DNA of 64,000 nt from Pedobacter puniceum. Lineage in GTDB: Bacteria; Bacteroidota; Bacteroidia; Sphingobacteriales; Sphingobacteriaceae. The stretch lies in the NCBI RefSeq assembly GCF_009674685.1, contig NZ_WKJI01000002.1:248001-312000 (forward strand). The letters run 5' to 3'. A program made the translations under genes and the position numbers. A model generated the notes under the pieces. It was not told the origin of the DNA. It saw only the letters and a program-made list of their open reading frames with translations, and did not search any database. Of the stretch, positions 9,245 through 20,437 are shown in pieces. Numbering within the stretch: position 1 is the stretch's first letter; every line of letters begins with the position of its first letter.

Positions 9245-10576
9245 ATGTCAATCGTAACAGGTGAAAAAGAATTCTTCAAAGGAATAAACCAAGTTAAATT
9301 TGAAGGAAGAGAATCAGACAATCCATTAGCTTTTAGATGGTATGATGAAAACAGAATAGTTCAAGGGAAAACTATGAAAGAGTATGTCAAATTTGCTTGC
9401 GCATACTGGCATTCTTTTAATGGTAACGGTGCCGATCCATTTGGAGGTCCTACTCACAAGTTTGCTTGGGACGCTAAAGCTGATGCTGTAGAGAGAGCAA
9501 AAGACAAAATGGATGCTGCTTTCGAGTTTATGACCAAAATGAACCTTCCTTACTATTGCTTTCATGATGTTGATGTTGTTGATTATACCAATGACATCTT
9601 AGAAAACGAAAGAAGGTTGAACATTATGGTTGAGTATGCCCTACAAAAACAAAAAGAAAGCGGTATTAAATTACTTTGGGGTACAGCAAACCTATTCTCT
9701 CATAAACGTTATATGAATGGAGCTATCACCAATCCAGATTTTCATGTATTAACACATGGCGCTGCACAGGTAAAAGCCGCTATTGATGCAACCATTGCTT
9801 TAGGCGGAGAAAACTATGTTTTTTGGGGCGGTAGAGAAGGCTACATGACCTTGCTAAACACCAATATGAAAAGAGAGCAAGAACATTTTGCTCGTTTCTT
9901 ACACACCGTAAAAGATTATGCAAGAAGCAATGGTTTTAAAGGAACCTTCTTTATTGAGCCTAAACCTTGTGAGCCATCAAAACATCAGTATGATTATGAT
10001 TCTGCTACCGTTATTGGCTTCTTAAGACAGTATGACTTACTAAATGACTTCAAACTAAACATAGAAGTTAACCACGCTACATTAGCTGGCCATACATTCC
10101 AACACGAATTACAAGTTGCCGCTGATGCTGGTATGTTAGGCTCTATCGATGCTAATAGAGGCGATTATCAAAACGGATGGGATACAGACCAATTCCCTAA
10201 TAATATCTTGGAACTAGTGGAAGCCATGCTTGTAATTGTTGAAGCTGGCGGCCTACAAGGTGGAGGTATTAATTTTGATGCTAAAATCAGAAGAAACTCT
10301 ACAGACCCTGCAGATTTATTTTATGCGCATATAGGCGGTATGGACACTTTTGCAAAAGCTTTATTAGTAGCTGAAGAAATTTTAGAAAAGTCTGAATATA
10401 AAAAGCTAAGAGCACAACGTTACGCATCTTTTGATTCTGGTAAAGGGAAAGAATTTGAAGAAGGAAAACTTTCTTTAGCAGATTTAAGAGCCTTTGCCAT
10501 TGAGCATGGAGAACCTCAAATCATAAGTGGGAAACAAGAATTTTTTGAAAATATGCTTAATAAACATATTTTTTAA
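9245..10576 (+). CDS. xylA: Xylose isomerase
   Basis: A 443-residue enzyme that converts D-xylose to D-xylulose, with divalent metal. Family signatures are plain: FHDVDVV with catalytic His and Asp, [35 protein letters not shown] and GSIDANRGD, which bind substrate and two metals. The frame is open back to 9176 inside xylB, but the ATG at 9245 ([11 protein letters not shown]) gives the family's normal N-terminus and the usual length of about 440, so the extension is rejected. It sits between xylB and a sodium/sugar symporter. Confidence 0.96.
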   Translation: MSIVTGEKEFFKGINQVKFEGRESDNPLAFRWYDENRIVQGKTMKEYVKFACAYWHSFNGNGADPFGGPTHKFAWDAKADAVERAKDKMDAAFEFMTKMNLPYYCFHDVDVVDYTNDILENERRLNIMVEYALQKQKESGIKLLWGTANLFSHKRYMNGAITNPDFHVLTHGAAQVKAAIDATIALGGENYVFWGGREGYMTLLNTNMKREQEHFARFLHTVKDYARSNGFKGTFFIEPKPCEPSKHQYDYDSATVIGFLRQYDLLNDFKLNIEVNHATLAGHTFQHELQVAADAGMLGSIDANRGDYQNGWDTDQFPNNILELVEAMLVIVEAGGLQGGGINFDAKIRRNSTDPADLFYAHIGGMDTFAKALLVAEEILEKSEYKKLRAQRYASFDSGKGKEFEEGKLSLADLRAFAIEHGEPQIISGKQEFFENMLNKHIF

Positions 10577-10612
10577 TAAATTCACGTCCTCCAAACTAAA
10601 CTTAAAGAAAGA

Positions 10613-12277
10613 ATGAACACACTTCAAACTTCAGATTACATTGTATTTCTAATATACTTTGTAATTGTTGCTGGCTACGGACTATGGATTTACAACCGTA
10701 AAAAAGCTGAGAGCGCAAGCTCTAAGGACTACTTCTTGGCAGAAGGATCATTAACATGGTGGGCAATTGGAGCATCACTTATTGCTTCAAACATCTCGGC
10801 AGAACAATTTATTGGTATGAGTGGTGCTGGCTTTACTTTGGGCCTTGCTATTGCAACTTACGAATGGATGGCTGCTGCAACACTTGTTATTGTTGCCGTA
10901 TTTTTCATCCCGGTATATCTTAAAAACAAGATATTTACCATGCCTCAGTTCTTAAGTCAGCGTTACAACGAAACTGTTGCTATGATTATGGCTGTTTTCT
11001 GGCTGTTGCTTTACGTAGTTGTAAACTTAACCTCCATCCTTTTCTTAGGAGCTTTAGCTGTAAGTAGCATCTCTGGTATAAACTTCACGGTTTGTATGTA
11101 TGCTTTAGCTATTTTCTCTATCATCATTACCCTTGGCGGGATGAAGGTTATTGGTTATACCGATGTAATTCAGGTGTTTTTCTTAATCTTAGGAGGTTTA
11201 GCTACCACTTATTTAGCACTTGATTTAGTAGCTCAAAACAATGGTTCTAGTGGCGTACTTAATGGTTTCAACCTGATAACTTCACAAGCAGATGACCATT
11301 TCCACATGATTTTTGATAAAGACAACAAAAACTTTGTTGATTTACCAGGCTTAACGGTACTTGTGGGCGGTATGTGGATTGTAAACTTAAACTATTGGGG
11401 TTGTAACCAATACATCACTCAAAGAGCCTTAGGTGCTGATTTAAAAACTGCTAGAGGAGGTTTATTATTTGCAGCCTTCTTAAAATTGTTAATGCCTATT
11501 ATCGTAGTATTACCTGGTATAGCAGCTTATGTATTATACAAACAAGAGGTATTTACAACTGAAATGCTTGTTAATGGCGAAGTAAACCCTGATAGTGCCT
11601 ATCCTGTATTGTTAAACTTATTGCCTCCAGGATTGAAAGGTTTATCTTTTGCAGCATTAACAGCAGCAGTAGTAGCTTCTTTAGCGGGTAAAGCAAATAG
11701 TATCGCTACCATCTTTACACTAGATGTTTACAAGAAGATATTTAACCGCAATGCATCAGAAGCTAATCAAGTATTAACTGGTAAGATTACCATTATTGCA
11801 ACCATGTTATTAGCAGTTGTTATTGCACCTCACTTAGGTATAGAAAAAGGTGGTTTTAAATACATCCAAGAGTATACAGGTTTTGTATCTCCAGGTATTT
11901 TCGCCATGTTCATCTTAGGATTTTTCTGGAAAAGAACTACTTCATCTGCTGCAATGTTTGCAACTATAGGAGGTTTTATCTTATCGGTAATATTAAAATT
12001 CCTTCCAGAATGGACAGATCTTTCTTTCCTATACCCAGCTGGATTTGCAGTTAACGTAAATGGTATCTACGAAATTCCATTCCTAGATAGAATGGGCTTT
12101 GTATTCGTATTCTGTATTATCGGAATGTACTTGATTTCTATTTTAGAAAACAGAAAAGGTGATAACCCTAAAGGCTTAGAAATAGATAGCAGCATGTTTA
12201 AAACCAACACTAGCTTCACCATTGGTGCGCTATTGATATTCGGTATTTTACTTGCGCTTTATACTGTATTCTGGTAA
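10613..12277 (+). CDS. Sodium/sugar symporter (SSS family), probably for xylose
   Basis: A 554-residue integral membrane transporter of the sodium:solute symporter (SGLT) family with about 14 hydrophobic segments. The early motif SLIASNISAEQFIGMSGAGF matches the sodium-site helix region of this family, and NYWGCNQYITQRALGA is typical of SGLT-like sugar carriers. It follows xylA by 36 bases and is the last gene before a strong terminator. The operon context makes xylose the likely substrate; the sequence alone does not fix substrate. Confidence 0.88.
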   Translation: MNTLQTSDYIVFLIYFVIVAGYGLWIYNRKKAESASSKDYFLAEGSLTWWAIGASLIASNISAEQFIGMSGAGFTLGLAIATYEWMAAATLVIVAVFFIPVYLKNKIFTMPQFLSQRYNETVAMIMAVFWLLLYVVVNLTSILFLGALAVSSISGINFTVCMYALAIFSIIITLGGMKVIGYTDVIQVFFLILGGLATTYLALDLVAQNNGSSGVLNGFNLITSQADDHFHMIFDKDNKNFVDLPGLTVLVGGMWIVNLNYWGCNQYITQRALGADLKTARGGLLFAAFLKLLMPIIVVLPGIAAYVLYKQEVFTTEMLVNGEVNPDSAYPVLLNLLPPGLKGLSFAALTAAVVASLAGKANSIATIFTLDVYKKIFNRNASEANQVLTGKITIIATMLLAVVIAPHLGIEKGGFKYIQEYTGFVSPGIFAMFILGFFWKRTTSSAAMFATIGGFILSVILKFLPEWTDLSFLYPAGFAVNVNGIYEIPFLDRMGFVFVFCIIGMYLISILENRKGDNPKGLEIDSSMFKTNTSFTIGALLIFGILLALYTVFW

Positions 12278-12298
12278 TAGGAAATAGTTAAAAATACA

Positions 12299-12333
12299 AA
12301 AGGAGATTGCTTAAAAACAGTCTCCTTTTTTTG
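12299..12333 (+). terminator. Rho-independent terminator of the xyl operon
   Basis: The arms AAAGGAGA (12299-12306) and TCTCCTTT (12321-12328) pair, with a few further inner pairs, and a run of T follows. It begins 22 bases after the symporter stop. Confidence 0.85.
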
Positions 12334-12355
12334 TTGCAAACAAAATTATAGAAAC

Positions 12356-12378
12356 AAAAAAACCGCTATAAAGCGGTT
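12356..12378 (-). terminator. Terminator of the 12414-12860 gene
   Basis: Stem AACCGC (12361-12366) and GCGGTT (12373-12378) with a 6-base loop; read on the minus strand it is followed by a T run (12360-12356). It lies 36 bases beyond the stop of the minus-strand gene. Confidence 0.75.
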
Positions 12379-12413
12379 CTTTCAACTATTTTAAATTATT
12401 TAACCTTTACAAC

Positions 12414-12860
12414 TTAAGCTAATTGAAACTGTGGCATTTTGCCAAATAAGGTTTCAAAGTTCACCGTATAGCCACTAAGCTTATTAAAAAAGGCAAACAT
12501 ACCGTTAGCACTCTTAGGATTATCCTTAGCCATCCTAATAAACTTATTCATCACAACTGGTATTTGTTTATCTGCAAATGCTCTTGCCTCATGGATATTA
12601 ATGCCATAATATTTATTAAGCCTTATAGCATACTTAGAAGCAATAGAACGTACTAAAAAAGTATTATCAATACTTGAAATACTAAAGAAAGCCAATAAAT
12701 CATTAAACTTTCCATTATCAATTTGCGCTTTTAAAACATCAATGATAGTGCCTGATGCTTCGTTTATAATAGCTTCGTGTGCACTTACAGAAATTTGACC
12801 TACCTCATTTAAATGCGGTTCTAAATTCTCTTTTACTATGGAATACAACTTTTCAAACAT
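12414..12860 (-). CDS. Conserved-looking hypothetical helical protein
   Basis: 148 residues, cytoplasmic by appearance (no signal peptide or membrane segment) and largely helical. I do not recognise the family. The first 60 residues (KENLEPHLNEVG, TIIDVLKAQIDNGKFNDLL) resemble the helical repeats of DUF937/YidB-like proteins only loosely. It is monocistronic, with its own terminator, and sits between the xylose operon and the M16 protease pair, neither of which suggests a function. Confidence 0.65.
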   Translation of the reverse strand: MFEKLYSIVKENLEPHLNEVGQISVSAHEAIINEASGTIIDVLKAQIDNGKFNDLLAFFSISSIDNTFLVRSIASKYAIRLNKYYGINIHEARAFADKQIPVVMNKFIRMAKDNPKSANGMFAFFNKLSGYTVNFETLFGKMPQFQLA

Positions 12861-13028
12861 CTTCTGTTAAATTAGGTAAGATTATTAAATTAACTATAAT
12901 AAAGCAAAATTGTAATTATATTTTTAAAAAAGCAAGTTATTAAGTATTTATTTAATAAACTATTAAGCCAAATTTTAATATTATTACAATTAGATGAGAG
13001 CTAACTTATTAGCATCAATTACTATACC

Positions 13029-13067
13029 AAAAAATAAAAGTGGATTAACTACCGCCAATCCACTTTT
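13029..13067 (-). terminator. Terminator of the M16 protease operon
   Basis: An 11-bp perfect stem, AAAAGTGGATT (13036-13046) with AATCCACTTTT (13057-13067), loop of 10; on the minus strand it is followed by T-rich sequence (13034-13029). It lies 28 bases after the downstream M16 gene. Confidence 0.85.
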
Positions 13068-13094
13068 AAGGGTACTTAGTGTATAGTATTTATT

Positions 13095-14489
13095 TTAAAA
13101 GCTGTCTTCTTTGATTTGTTTTTCAGTCACTTTTCCATACGCACTAACAACATTCTTAATTTCTGCTGCATTACCTACAAATACAAATTGTAAATTCTCT
13201 GCAGAGAAATATTTTTGGATAATTTCTTTACTCTTTTCTATTGTTAAGCCATCTACCCTACTTTCAAAAGTGTTGATAAAGTCTTCGTTAAAGTTATACC
13301 AAAACATATCGGTAAGTAAAGAAGCTAATTGAGCTGGCGTTTCATAATCTGGAGGAAACTGCCCCTTAACATAGTTCTTGGCCGATTGCAAGGTAGCCTC
13401 ATCCAAACCTTTCTCCCGAAGCTTTTTTAATACTTCTAAAGCTTTATCAACTGTAGCTTTTGTTGTTGCTGTAGCTGTAAAAGTACTGATGTAAAAAGTA
13501 CCAGAATTTTTTAAGGTAGAAAAACGACTGTTAGCACCATAGGTTAAGCCCGAGTTTACTCTCAACTCATCATTTAACCATGAGGTAAATCTACCTCCCA
13601 AAACAGTATTTACAACTTCTATTGCAACAAAATCCGGATTGTTACGACTAACGCCTTTACCTCCTATCAACATGGTTGTTTCGCGGGCATCACTTTTATT
13701 AACCAATAAAACTCTAGCCTCTTTAGGGCTTTCTATAGTTGATGAAATAGCTGCGGTATTAACTGAGTTATTCCATTTTCCAAAAAGCTTAGAGATTTTA
13801 GCTTTCATCTCCTTAGCTTTAAAATCACCAACAACAGCAATAGCTGCACCATTTGGGCCATAATTCTTGCTATAGAAACTCTTCACATCTGCAATAGATA
13901 AATTTTGAACCGAACTTACACTACCAGAAACCGGATTACCGTATGGATGCTTACCATACATAAAATTATCCCAATAATTACCAATTACAGAACGCGGACT
14001 TTCCTTAGCTCTTTCTAATTGTGTAAGTATTCTTTTTTTCTCCTTACTAAACTCTTCCTCGTTAAAACTAGGTGCCGTTAACAGCTCGTTTATGATAGGC
14101 AAAACCTTATCTTGATATTTAGCTGCAAATTTTGCGCTTAGACCTGCTAGTTCTTTACCAGAATAAGTATTATAAGATGCTCCTATAAAATCCATTTGCT
14201 CTTCTATTTGAGCTTTAGTATAGCTTTTTGTACCAAATTGCAAAGCCTTAGCTGTTAAGGATGCTAAACCTTGTTTTTCTGCATCTAAAACTGCTCCTGA
14301 AGGAATTACTGCTGCTATATTAATGGTAGGAACCTCATGCTGCTCCATCAAATAAACGGTTAAACCATTAGGTAATTTAAATTTTTCATATGCAGGAAGC
14401 TTAAACTTAGCTTGCTGTGCTAAAACTGCCAAAGGAAAAACCATTAGCAAGAAAAAGCCTATTTTTATAATTGATTGATTTCTTTTCAT
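13095..14489 (-). CDS. M16-family peptidase subunit lacking the zinc motif
   Basis: 464 residues with a signal peptide (ending near AVLAQQ), two M16 halves and export to the periplasm. Where active M16 enzymes carry HxxEH this protein has LTAKA (about 78-82), so it cannot bind the catalytic zinc. It retains the second-half Arg/Tyr segment ELRVNSGLTYGA, which in M16B heterodimers helps complete the partner's active site. It lies 2 bases downstream of the HxxEH-bearing M16 gene, so the two are probably co-translated and form an obligate heterodimer. Substrates are likely periplasmic peptides or misfolded proteins (inference). Confidence 0.88.
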   Translation of the reverse strand: MKRNQSIIKIGFFLLMVFPLAVLAQQAKFKLPAYEKFKLPNGLTVYLMEQHEVPTINIAAVIPSGAVLDAEKQGLASLTAKALQFGTKSYTKAQIEEQMDFIGASYNTYSGKELAGLSAKFAAKYQDKVLPIINELLTAPSFNEEEFSKEKKRILTQLERAKESPRSVIGNYWDNFMYGKHPYGNPVSGSVSSVQNLSIADVKSFYSKNYGPNGAAIAVVGDFKAKEMKAKISKLFGKWNNSVNTAAISSTIESPKEARVLLVNKSDARETTMLIGGKGVSRNNPDFVAIEVVNTVLGGRFTSWLNDELRVNSGLTYGANSRFSTLKNSGTFYISTFTATATTKATVDKALEVLKKLREKGLDEATLQSAKNYVKGQFPPDYETPAQLASLLTDMFWYNFNEDFINTFESRVDGLTIEKSKEIIQKYFSAENLQFVFVGNAAEIKNVVSAYGKVTEKQIKEDSF

Positions 14490-14491
14490 GA

Positions 14492-15805
14492 TTATTCTTC
14501 TGTGTTACTTTTTAAAACTCCAACTGTTCTATTAGATTTTTTGAAATAAGTTGCAGCTACCCTTTTAACATCGTCTACACTTACTTTAGCGTATTCATCC
14601 ATAGCAGTAAACATCTTTTTATAATCACCAAAGAAAACCTCGTAAGTACCTAAATTATTAGATTTACCATTGATGGTTTCAACTTGATTATAAAACTCGC
14701 TCAACTTTTGATTCTTGATTTTTTGTAGTTCTGTAGCGGTAACACCCTCTTTAGCTATTTTTTCAAGCTCGGCATAAACCGTCTTTTCTATTTCATCTGT
14801 AGATTTTCCTTTTGCTGATGAAACATAAACAGAGAATAAAGTAGGATCAAAACTTGGGCTATAATCTGTAAATACAGAGGTTGCCAATTGGTTTTTATCT
14901 ACCAAATTGCTGTATAAACGAGATGAGTTCCCGTTACTTAAAACAGAACTTAAAATATCCAAAGCATAATAATCGGCATGTTGCGCCTCTGGTGCATGGT
15001 AACCAATAATCATATAAGGAGAACTTACTTGTTTTTGAACCGTAATTCTTCTTTCTCCGGTTTGTTTTGGCTCAACCAAATGAACTTTAGGACCTGGTTT
15101 CTGAGATGGTATAGGCTGCATGTATTTTTCAGCAAGTCTTTTTACCTCATCAAATTTCACATTACCCGAGATTACAACCGTACAATTATTAGGCGCATAA
15201 TAAGTTTTAAAGTAATATTCTAAATCTTGTTTTGTCCAATTTTTAATATCTTCTTCATAACCAATTACAGGCCAATGGTAAGGATGCTCTTGAAAAGCAG
15301 TAGCATTAACGGCTTCGCCTAGCATTCTCCATGGCGAGTTTTCTAAACCTGTACTTCTTTCTGAAAGTACCACACCTCTTTCAGACTCTACCATATTATC
15401 GGCTATAGCCAAATTAGCAATACGGTCTGATTCTAAATCGAATATAACTTCCAAAGCTTGGGCAGGAAACCAATCGGTATAAACTGTAACATCTTGCGTG
15501 GTATAGGCATTATTAGCTCCACCATTATACTCCATGGTACGGTCAAATTCTTTAGGGCCATATTTTTTAGCTCCGTTAAACATCATATGCTCAAAAAAGT
15601 GAGACAAGCCGGTTATACCCGGATGTTCATTTCTTGAACCTACTTTGTAAAATAGGTACATATTGGCATTAGGGATTGAAGCATCTTCCAGAACCAGAAA
15701 CTTCATTCCGTTACTTAAGGTAAATGTCTTTACGTCATCTATCTTATTCTGTGCAAAAAGTTGCGAACTTAATGCAACTAGCAAAGTAACAAACAGTTTT
15801 CTCAT
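14492..15805 (-). CDS. M16-family zinc metallopeptidase, catalytic subunit
   Basis: 437 residues with a signal peptide ending near QLFAQN. The inverted zinc motif HFFEH is at 69-73 (His69, Glu72, His73) and the distal Glu is in VESERGVV. The C-terminal half lacks the Arg/Tyr pair seen in the neighbour: the equivalent stretch reads LYSNLVDKNQLA. This is the reciprocal of the 13095-14489 product, so the pair looks like the catalytic and structural halves of a heterodimeric M16B protease. It is first in the two-gene operon and divergent from pgi. Confidence 0.9.
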   Translation of the reverse strand: MRKLFVTLLVALSSQLFAQNKIDDVKTFTLSNGMKFLVLEDASIPNANMYLFYKVGSRNEHPGITGLSHFFEHMMFNGAKKYGPKEFDRTMEYNGGANNAYTTQDVTVYTDWFPAQALEVIFDLESDRIANLAIADNMVESERGVVLSERSTGLENSPWRMLGEAVNATAFQEHPYHWPVIGYEEDIKNWTKQDLEYYFKTYYAPNNCTVVISGNVKFDEVKRLAEKYMQPIPSQKPGPKVHLVEPKQTGERRITVQKQVSSPYMIIGYHAPEAQHADYYALDILSSVLSNGNSSRLYSNLVDKNQLATSVFTDYSPSFDPTLFSVYVSSAKGKSTDEIEKTVYAELEKIAKEGVTATELQKIKNQKLSEFYNQVETINGKSNNLGTYEVFFGDYKKMFTAMDEYAKVSVDDVKRVAATYFKKSNRTVGVLKSNTEE

Positions 15806-15868
15806 TTTAAATTAGTGTTATGTTGCAATTTAAGATATAGTAAGTTACAAAAACGAATGCGAATAGTT

Positions 15869-17578
<1,710 letters not shown>

Positions 17579-17637
17579 TATTTTGATGAGGTATCAACAT
17601 TTTATAAATAATAACGTTTCTAAAGAAAAATAACATC

Positions 17638-18159
17638 ATGAAAAAAACAATCTTATTATTCTCTACGCTATTTTTCCTTATTGGGAATGTAGTAGTTAAA
17701 GCTCAGGAAGCTAAAAAACAACCTGCTAGTCCGCCTGCAAGTGTTACAGAAACTCTAAACAATGGCACTAAAGTAACTATCAATTATGCACAACCGGGTA
17801 TTAAAGGTAGAACTATCGGAAAAGAGATTGCTCCTTATGGTAAAGTTTGGAGAACTGGTGCAAACGCAGCTACTCAGTTTGAAATAAGTAAAGACGTTAA
17901 AATTAATGGTAAAAGCTTAACTGCTGGAAAATATGCTTTATTTACTATTCCAGGAGAAAAAGAATGGGTTGTAATTTTTAATAAAACTTGGGACCAATGG
18001 GGAAATTACAAATACAAAGAAACAGAAGATGCGCTTAGATTTACTGTAAAAGCAGAGAAAGCTAAAGAGTTTATGGAAAGAATGACATTCACTATTGCTA
18101 AAAACGGAGAAGTAGCTTTAGAATGGGGAAATGTTCATATAGACTTTATGGTTAAATAA
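17638..18159 (+). CDS. DUF2911 family exported protein
   Basis: 173 residues with a signal peptide (hydrophobic MKKTILLFSTLFFLIG, cleavage after about VKAQ). The rest matches the pattern of DUF2911: VTINYAQPGIKGRTIG, APYGKVWRTGANAATQFE, AGKYALFTIPGEKEWVVIFNK and the NYKYKETED stretch. The function of this family is unknown; such proteins are widespread in Bacteroidota and are predicted periplasmic. The gene ends just before the palindromic repeat at 18181-18313, which probably acts as its terminator. Confidence 0.85.
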   Translation: MKKTILLFSTLFFLIGNVVVKAQEAKKQPASPPASVTETLNNGTKVTINYAQPGIKGRTIGKEIAPYGKVWRTGANAATQFEISKDVKINGKSLTAGKYALFTIPGEKEWVVIFNKTWDQWGNYKYKETEDALRFTVKAEKAKEFMERMTFTIAKNGEVALEWGNVHIDFMVK

Positions 18160-18180
18160 GTCTTTTAAAAGACGATAAAA

Positions 18181-18313
18181 AAGAGGCTGTCTAAAAATCA
18201 TATTTGTCACATTGAGCGGACCTTTGTTGTCATCCTGAGCGAAGTCGAAGGATAAGAAAAGGCTTCGACTCCGCTCAGCCTGACACAAAGTGGTGATTTG
18301 AGACAACCTCTTT
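18181..18313. repeat. Nested palindromic repeat element (REP/MITE-like), also a bidirectional terminator
   Basis: The outer arms AAGAGGCTGTCT (18181-18192) and AGACAACCTCTT (18301-18312) pair with one mismatch and are flanked by T/A runs. An inner stem pairs CTGAGCGAAGTCGAAG (18235-18250) with CTTCGACTCCGCTCAG (18263-18278), also with a single mismatch and a 12-base loop. The segment is markedly more GC-rich than its surroundings. It fills the space between the convergent DUF2911 and NTF2-like genes. No transposase is nearby and no second copy was seen in this window. Confidence 0.75.
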
Positions 18314-18321
18314 TTTTATTT

Positions 18322-18753
18322 TTAAAGGATTTTAACCGCCTGTCTGGCTAGTAATTCCCAATTTCCATTGTCTTTAACAAAAACTAAGAGGATATGTAAA
18401 TTCACATGTCCGGGTTTACCACCATCATTGGTATCGGCTGATAATTTATGTCTAACAATAGCTGTATTACCCGTTACATGGATAGTTTGATCAGCTAAAT
18501 CTATCTTCACAAAATCAGATTTTCCACTAGCAATTGCTTCTACAAAAGCAGCTTTATCTTCTATTTTGCCACCAGAATGCCCATAACTTAGGTTTTTGGA
18601 TGCTATACTTTCTAAATCGGCTCGGTTACCGCTAACCATAGCATCACGCAGCTTTTCCACGGCTATGCTAACTTCTTTTTCCGCTTTTGTTTGTGCAAAA
18701 GCACCAGTAATTGTTGTCATAAAAAATAGAATTAAAAGAGGTAATTTTCTCAT
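18322..18753 (-). CDS. Exported NTF2-like (DUF4440-type) protein
   Basis: 143 residues with a signal peptide (MRKLPLLILFFMTTITGAFAQ). The mature part has the SnoaL/NTF2-like cone fold pattern: an N-terminal helix KLRDAMVSGNRADLESI, the SYGHSGGKIEDKAAFVEAI turn, then strands VTGNTAIVRHKLSA and HILLVFVKDNGNWELLARQ ending the fold. These domains bind small molecules or mediate dimerisation; no catalytic residues can be assigned. It is convergent with the DUF2911 gene and 14 bases downstream of nadE, so it may be co-transcribed with nadE. Confidence 0.75.
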   Translation of the reverse strand: MRKLPLLILFFMTTITGAFAQTKAEKEVSIAVEKLRDAMVSGNRADLESIASKNLSYGHSGGKIEDKAAFVEAIASGKSDFVKIDLADQTIHVTGNTAIVRHKLSADTNDGGKPGHVNLHILLVFVKDNGNWELLARQAVKIL

Positions 18754-18767
18754 AATTTATAATTGGT

Positions 18768-20408
18768 TTAAAATAAATACTTACCTACGATAGGCATTCT
18801 TCTACCCATTCCAAAAGCTTTAGGCGATACTCTTAAAATCGGAGGTGTTTGATAGCGCTTAAATTCGGCATTATTAACCAGATTTAAAACTTTTTTAACC
18901 AAATCTACATCAAAACCTTGTTCTATGATTTCTTTTGAGCTTTTCTTAAGCTCAATATACTCAAATAGTATTTTATCAAGGATATCATATTCAGGTAAAG
19001 AGTCAGAATCCTTTTGATCGGGTCTTAACTCGGCAGATGGTGGTTTAACAATGGTGTTTTCAGGAATAATTTCTCCATTTCTATTAATATACCTTGCCAG
19101 TTGAAAAACTTGTGTCTTGTAGCAATCACCTATCACAGAAATGGCTCCACACATATCTCCATATAATGTTCCGTAACCTACTGCAGCCTCACTTTTATTA
19201 CTGGTATTGAGCAAAACATACCCAAATTTGTTAGACATAGCCATTAATAATACTCCCCGAGAACGGGCTTGTATATTTTCTTCAGCTAAGTTTGGCGCTA
19301 AACCTTCAAACTCTGGACTAAGTGTATCTTCAAAAGCTGCTGTTACTGGAGCAATAGGCAATGTAGTATGTTGGCAGCCAATATTTTTCACTAAATCTAG
19401 AGCATCTTTAACAGAATGATCCGAAGAATACTTAGAAGGTAATAATACAGCCATCACATTTTCTGCACCTAAAGCTTCACATGCTAATGCACAAACCACA
19501 GCAGAATCTATGCCTCCTGACAAGCCTAGAATAGCTTTTTTAAATCCTGATTTTTGAAAATAATCTCTCACACCCAAAACCAAAGCTTGGTGCACTTGTG
19601 CTGTATCTGATGGTCTTTCATTAGCCTCGCTTAAAACAATGGAGCTTTTAACCTGTCCAACATCAAAAAGCTGAACATCTTCTTCAAAATATTTAAGCTC
19701 TGATACGATATCTCCTGCTTTATCAAAAACTAAAGAACCGCCATCGAAAATCAACTCTGTATGCGCCCCAACTTGATTTACATAAAACAATGGGATTTGA
19801 TATTTATGGCAGTTTTGAGAAAGTATAACAATCCTTTGCTCATCATGATTATAGGCAAAAGGCGATGCCGCAATATTGACCATAAAGTCTGGCTCTTCCT
19901 TAATAAGCTCATCCATAGGACAAGCTTTATATAAAGGGTTATCGCCTAAATTCCATAAATCCTCGCAAATGGTAACTGCTATTTTATAGCCCTTATAATC
20001 TACGCACTTGAATTCATGGGCTGGTTCAAAATATCTATATTCATCAAAAACATCATAAGTTGGCAATAAGGCTTTTCTTATTACCTGTTTAATCTCTCCA
20101 TCAGCTATAAAGTAGGCCGCATTATATAAATCTTTCCCCTCTAAAACTGGATTTAATTCTGGCACACCTACAATACAAGCTATACCTTTACAGGCTTCAG
20201 CTATTTTTAACGCTGCTTGTTTACATAAAGCTATAAACTCCGGATATTCTAAAAAATCTCTCGGAGGGTAACCGCAAATACTTAATTCTGCAAAGACAAC
20301 TAAATCTGCCCCAGCTGCTTTCTGCTCTGTTATAGTTTGTATAATTTTCTGAGTATTAAACTCAAAATTTCCGATATGATAATTTAATTGTGCTAGTGCT
20401 ATTTTCAT
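18768..20408 (-). CDS. nadE: Glutamine-dependent NAD(+) synthetase
   Basis: 546 residues with both modules of the glutamine-dependent enzyme. An N-terminal nitrilase-like glutaminase carries the Glu41-Lys112-Cys148 triad (FAELSICGYPPRD, RKALLPTYD, TICEDLWN). The C-terminal ammonia-using NAD synthetase has the P-loop LGLSGGIDSAVV and NTSNKSEAAVGYGTLYGD. It makes NAD from deamido-NAD, ATP and glutamine in the cytoplasm. It is followed by the NTF2-like gene and preceded (29 bases) by a beta-barrel gene in the same direction. In other Bacteroidota nadE is often found near gldB, as here. Confidence 0.95.
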   Translation of the reverse strand: MKIALAQLNYHIGNFEFNTQKIIQTITEQKAAGADLVVFAELSICGYPPRDFLEYPEFIALCKQAALKIAEACKGIACIVGVPELNPVLEGKDLYNAAYFIADGEIKQVIRKALLPTYDVFDEYRYFEPAHEFKCVDYKGYKIAVTICEDLWNLGDNPLYKACPMDELIKEEPDFMVNIAASPFAYNHDEQRIVILSQNCHKYQIPLFYVNQVGAHTELIFDGGSLVFDKAGDIVSELKYFEEDVQLFDVGQVKSSIVLSEANERPSDTAQVHQALVLGVRDYFQKSGFKKAILGLSGGIDSAVVCALACEALGAENVMAVLLPSKYSSDHSVKDALDLVKNIGCQHTTLPIAPVTAAFEDTLSPEFEGLAPNLAEENIQARSRGVLLMAMSNKFGYVLLNTSNKSEAAVGYGTLYGDMCGAISVIGDCYKTQVFQLARYINRNGEIIPENTIVKPPSAELRPDQKDSDSLPEYDILDKILFEYIELKKSSKEIIEQGFDVDLVKKVLNLVNNAEFKRYQTPPILRVSPKAFGMGRRMPIVGKYLF

Positions 20409-20437
20409 AACTGAGTATTCGCTTTGTATTTATTTCT

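Noticed and set aside
18181-18313. Insertion sequence
   Set aside because: Only about 130 bases, no transposase and no visible target duplication; kept as a palindromic repeat.
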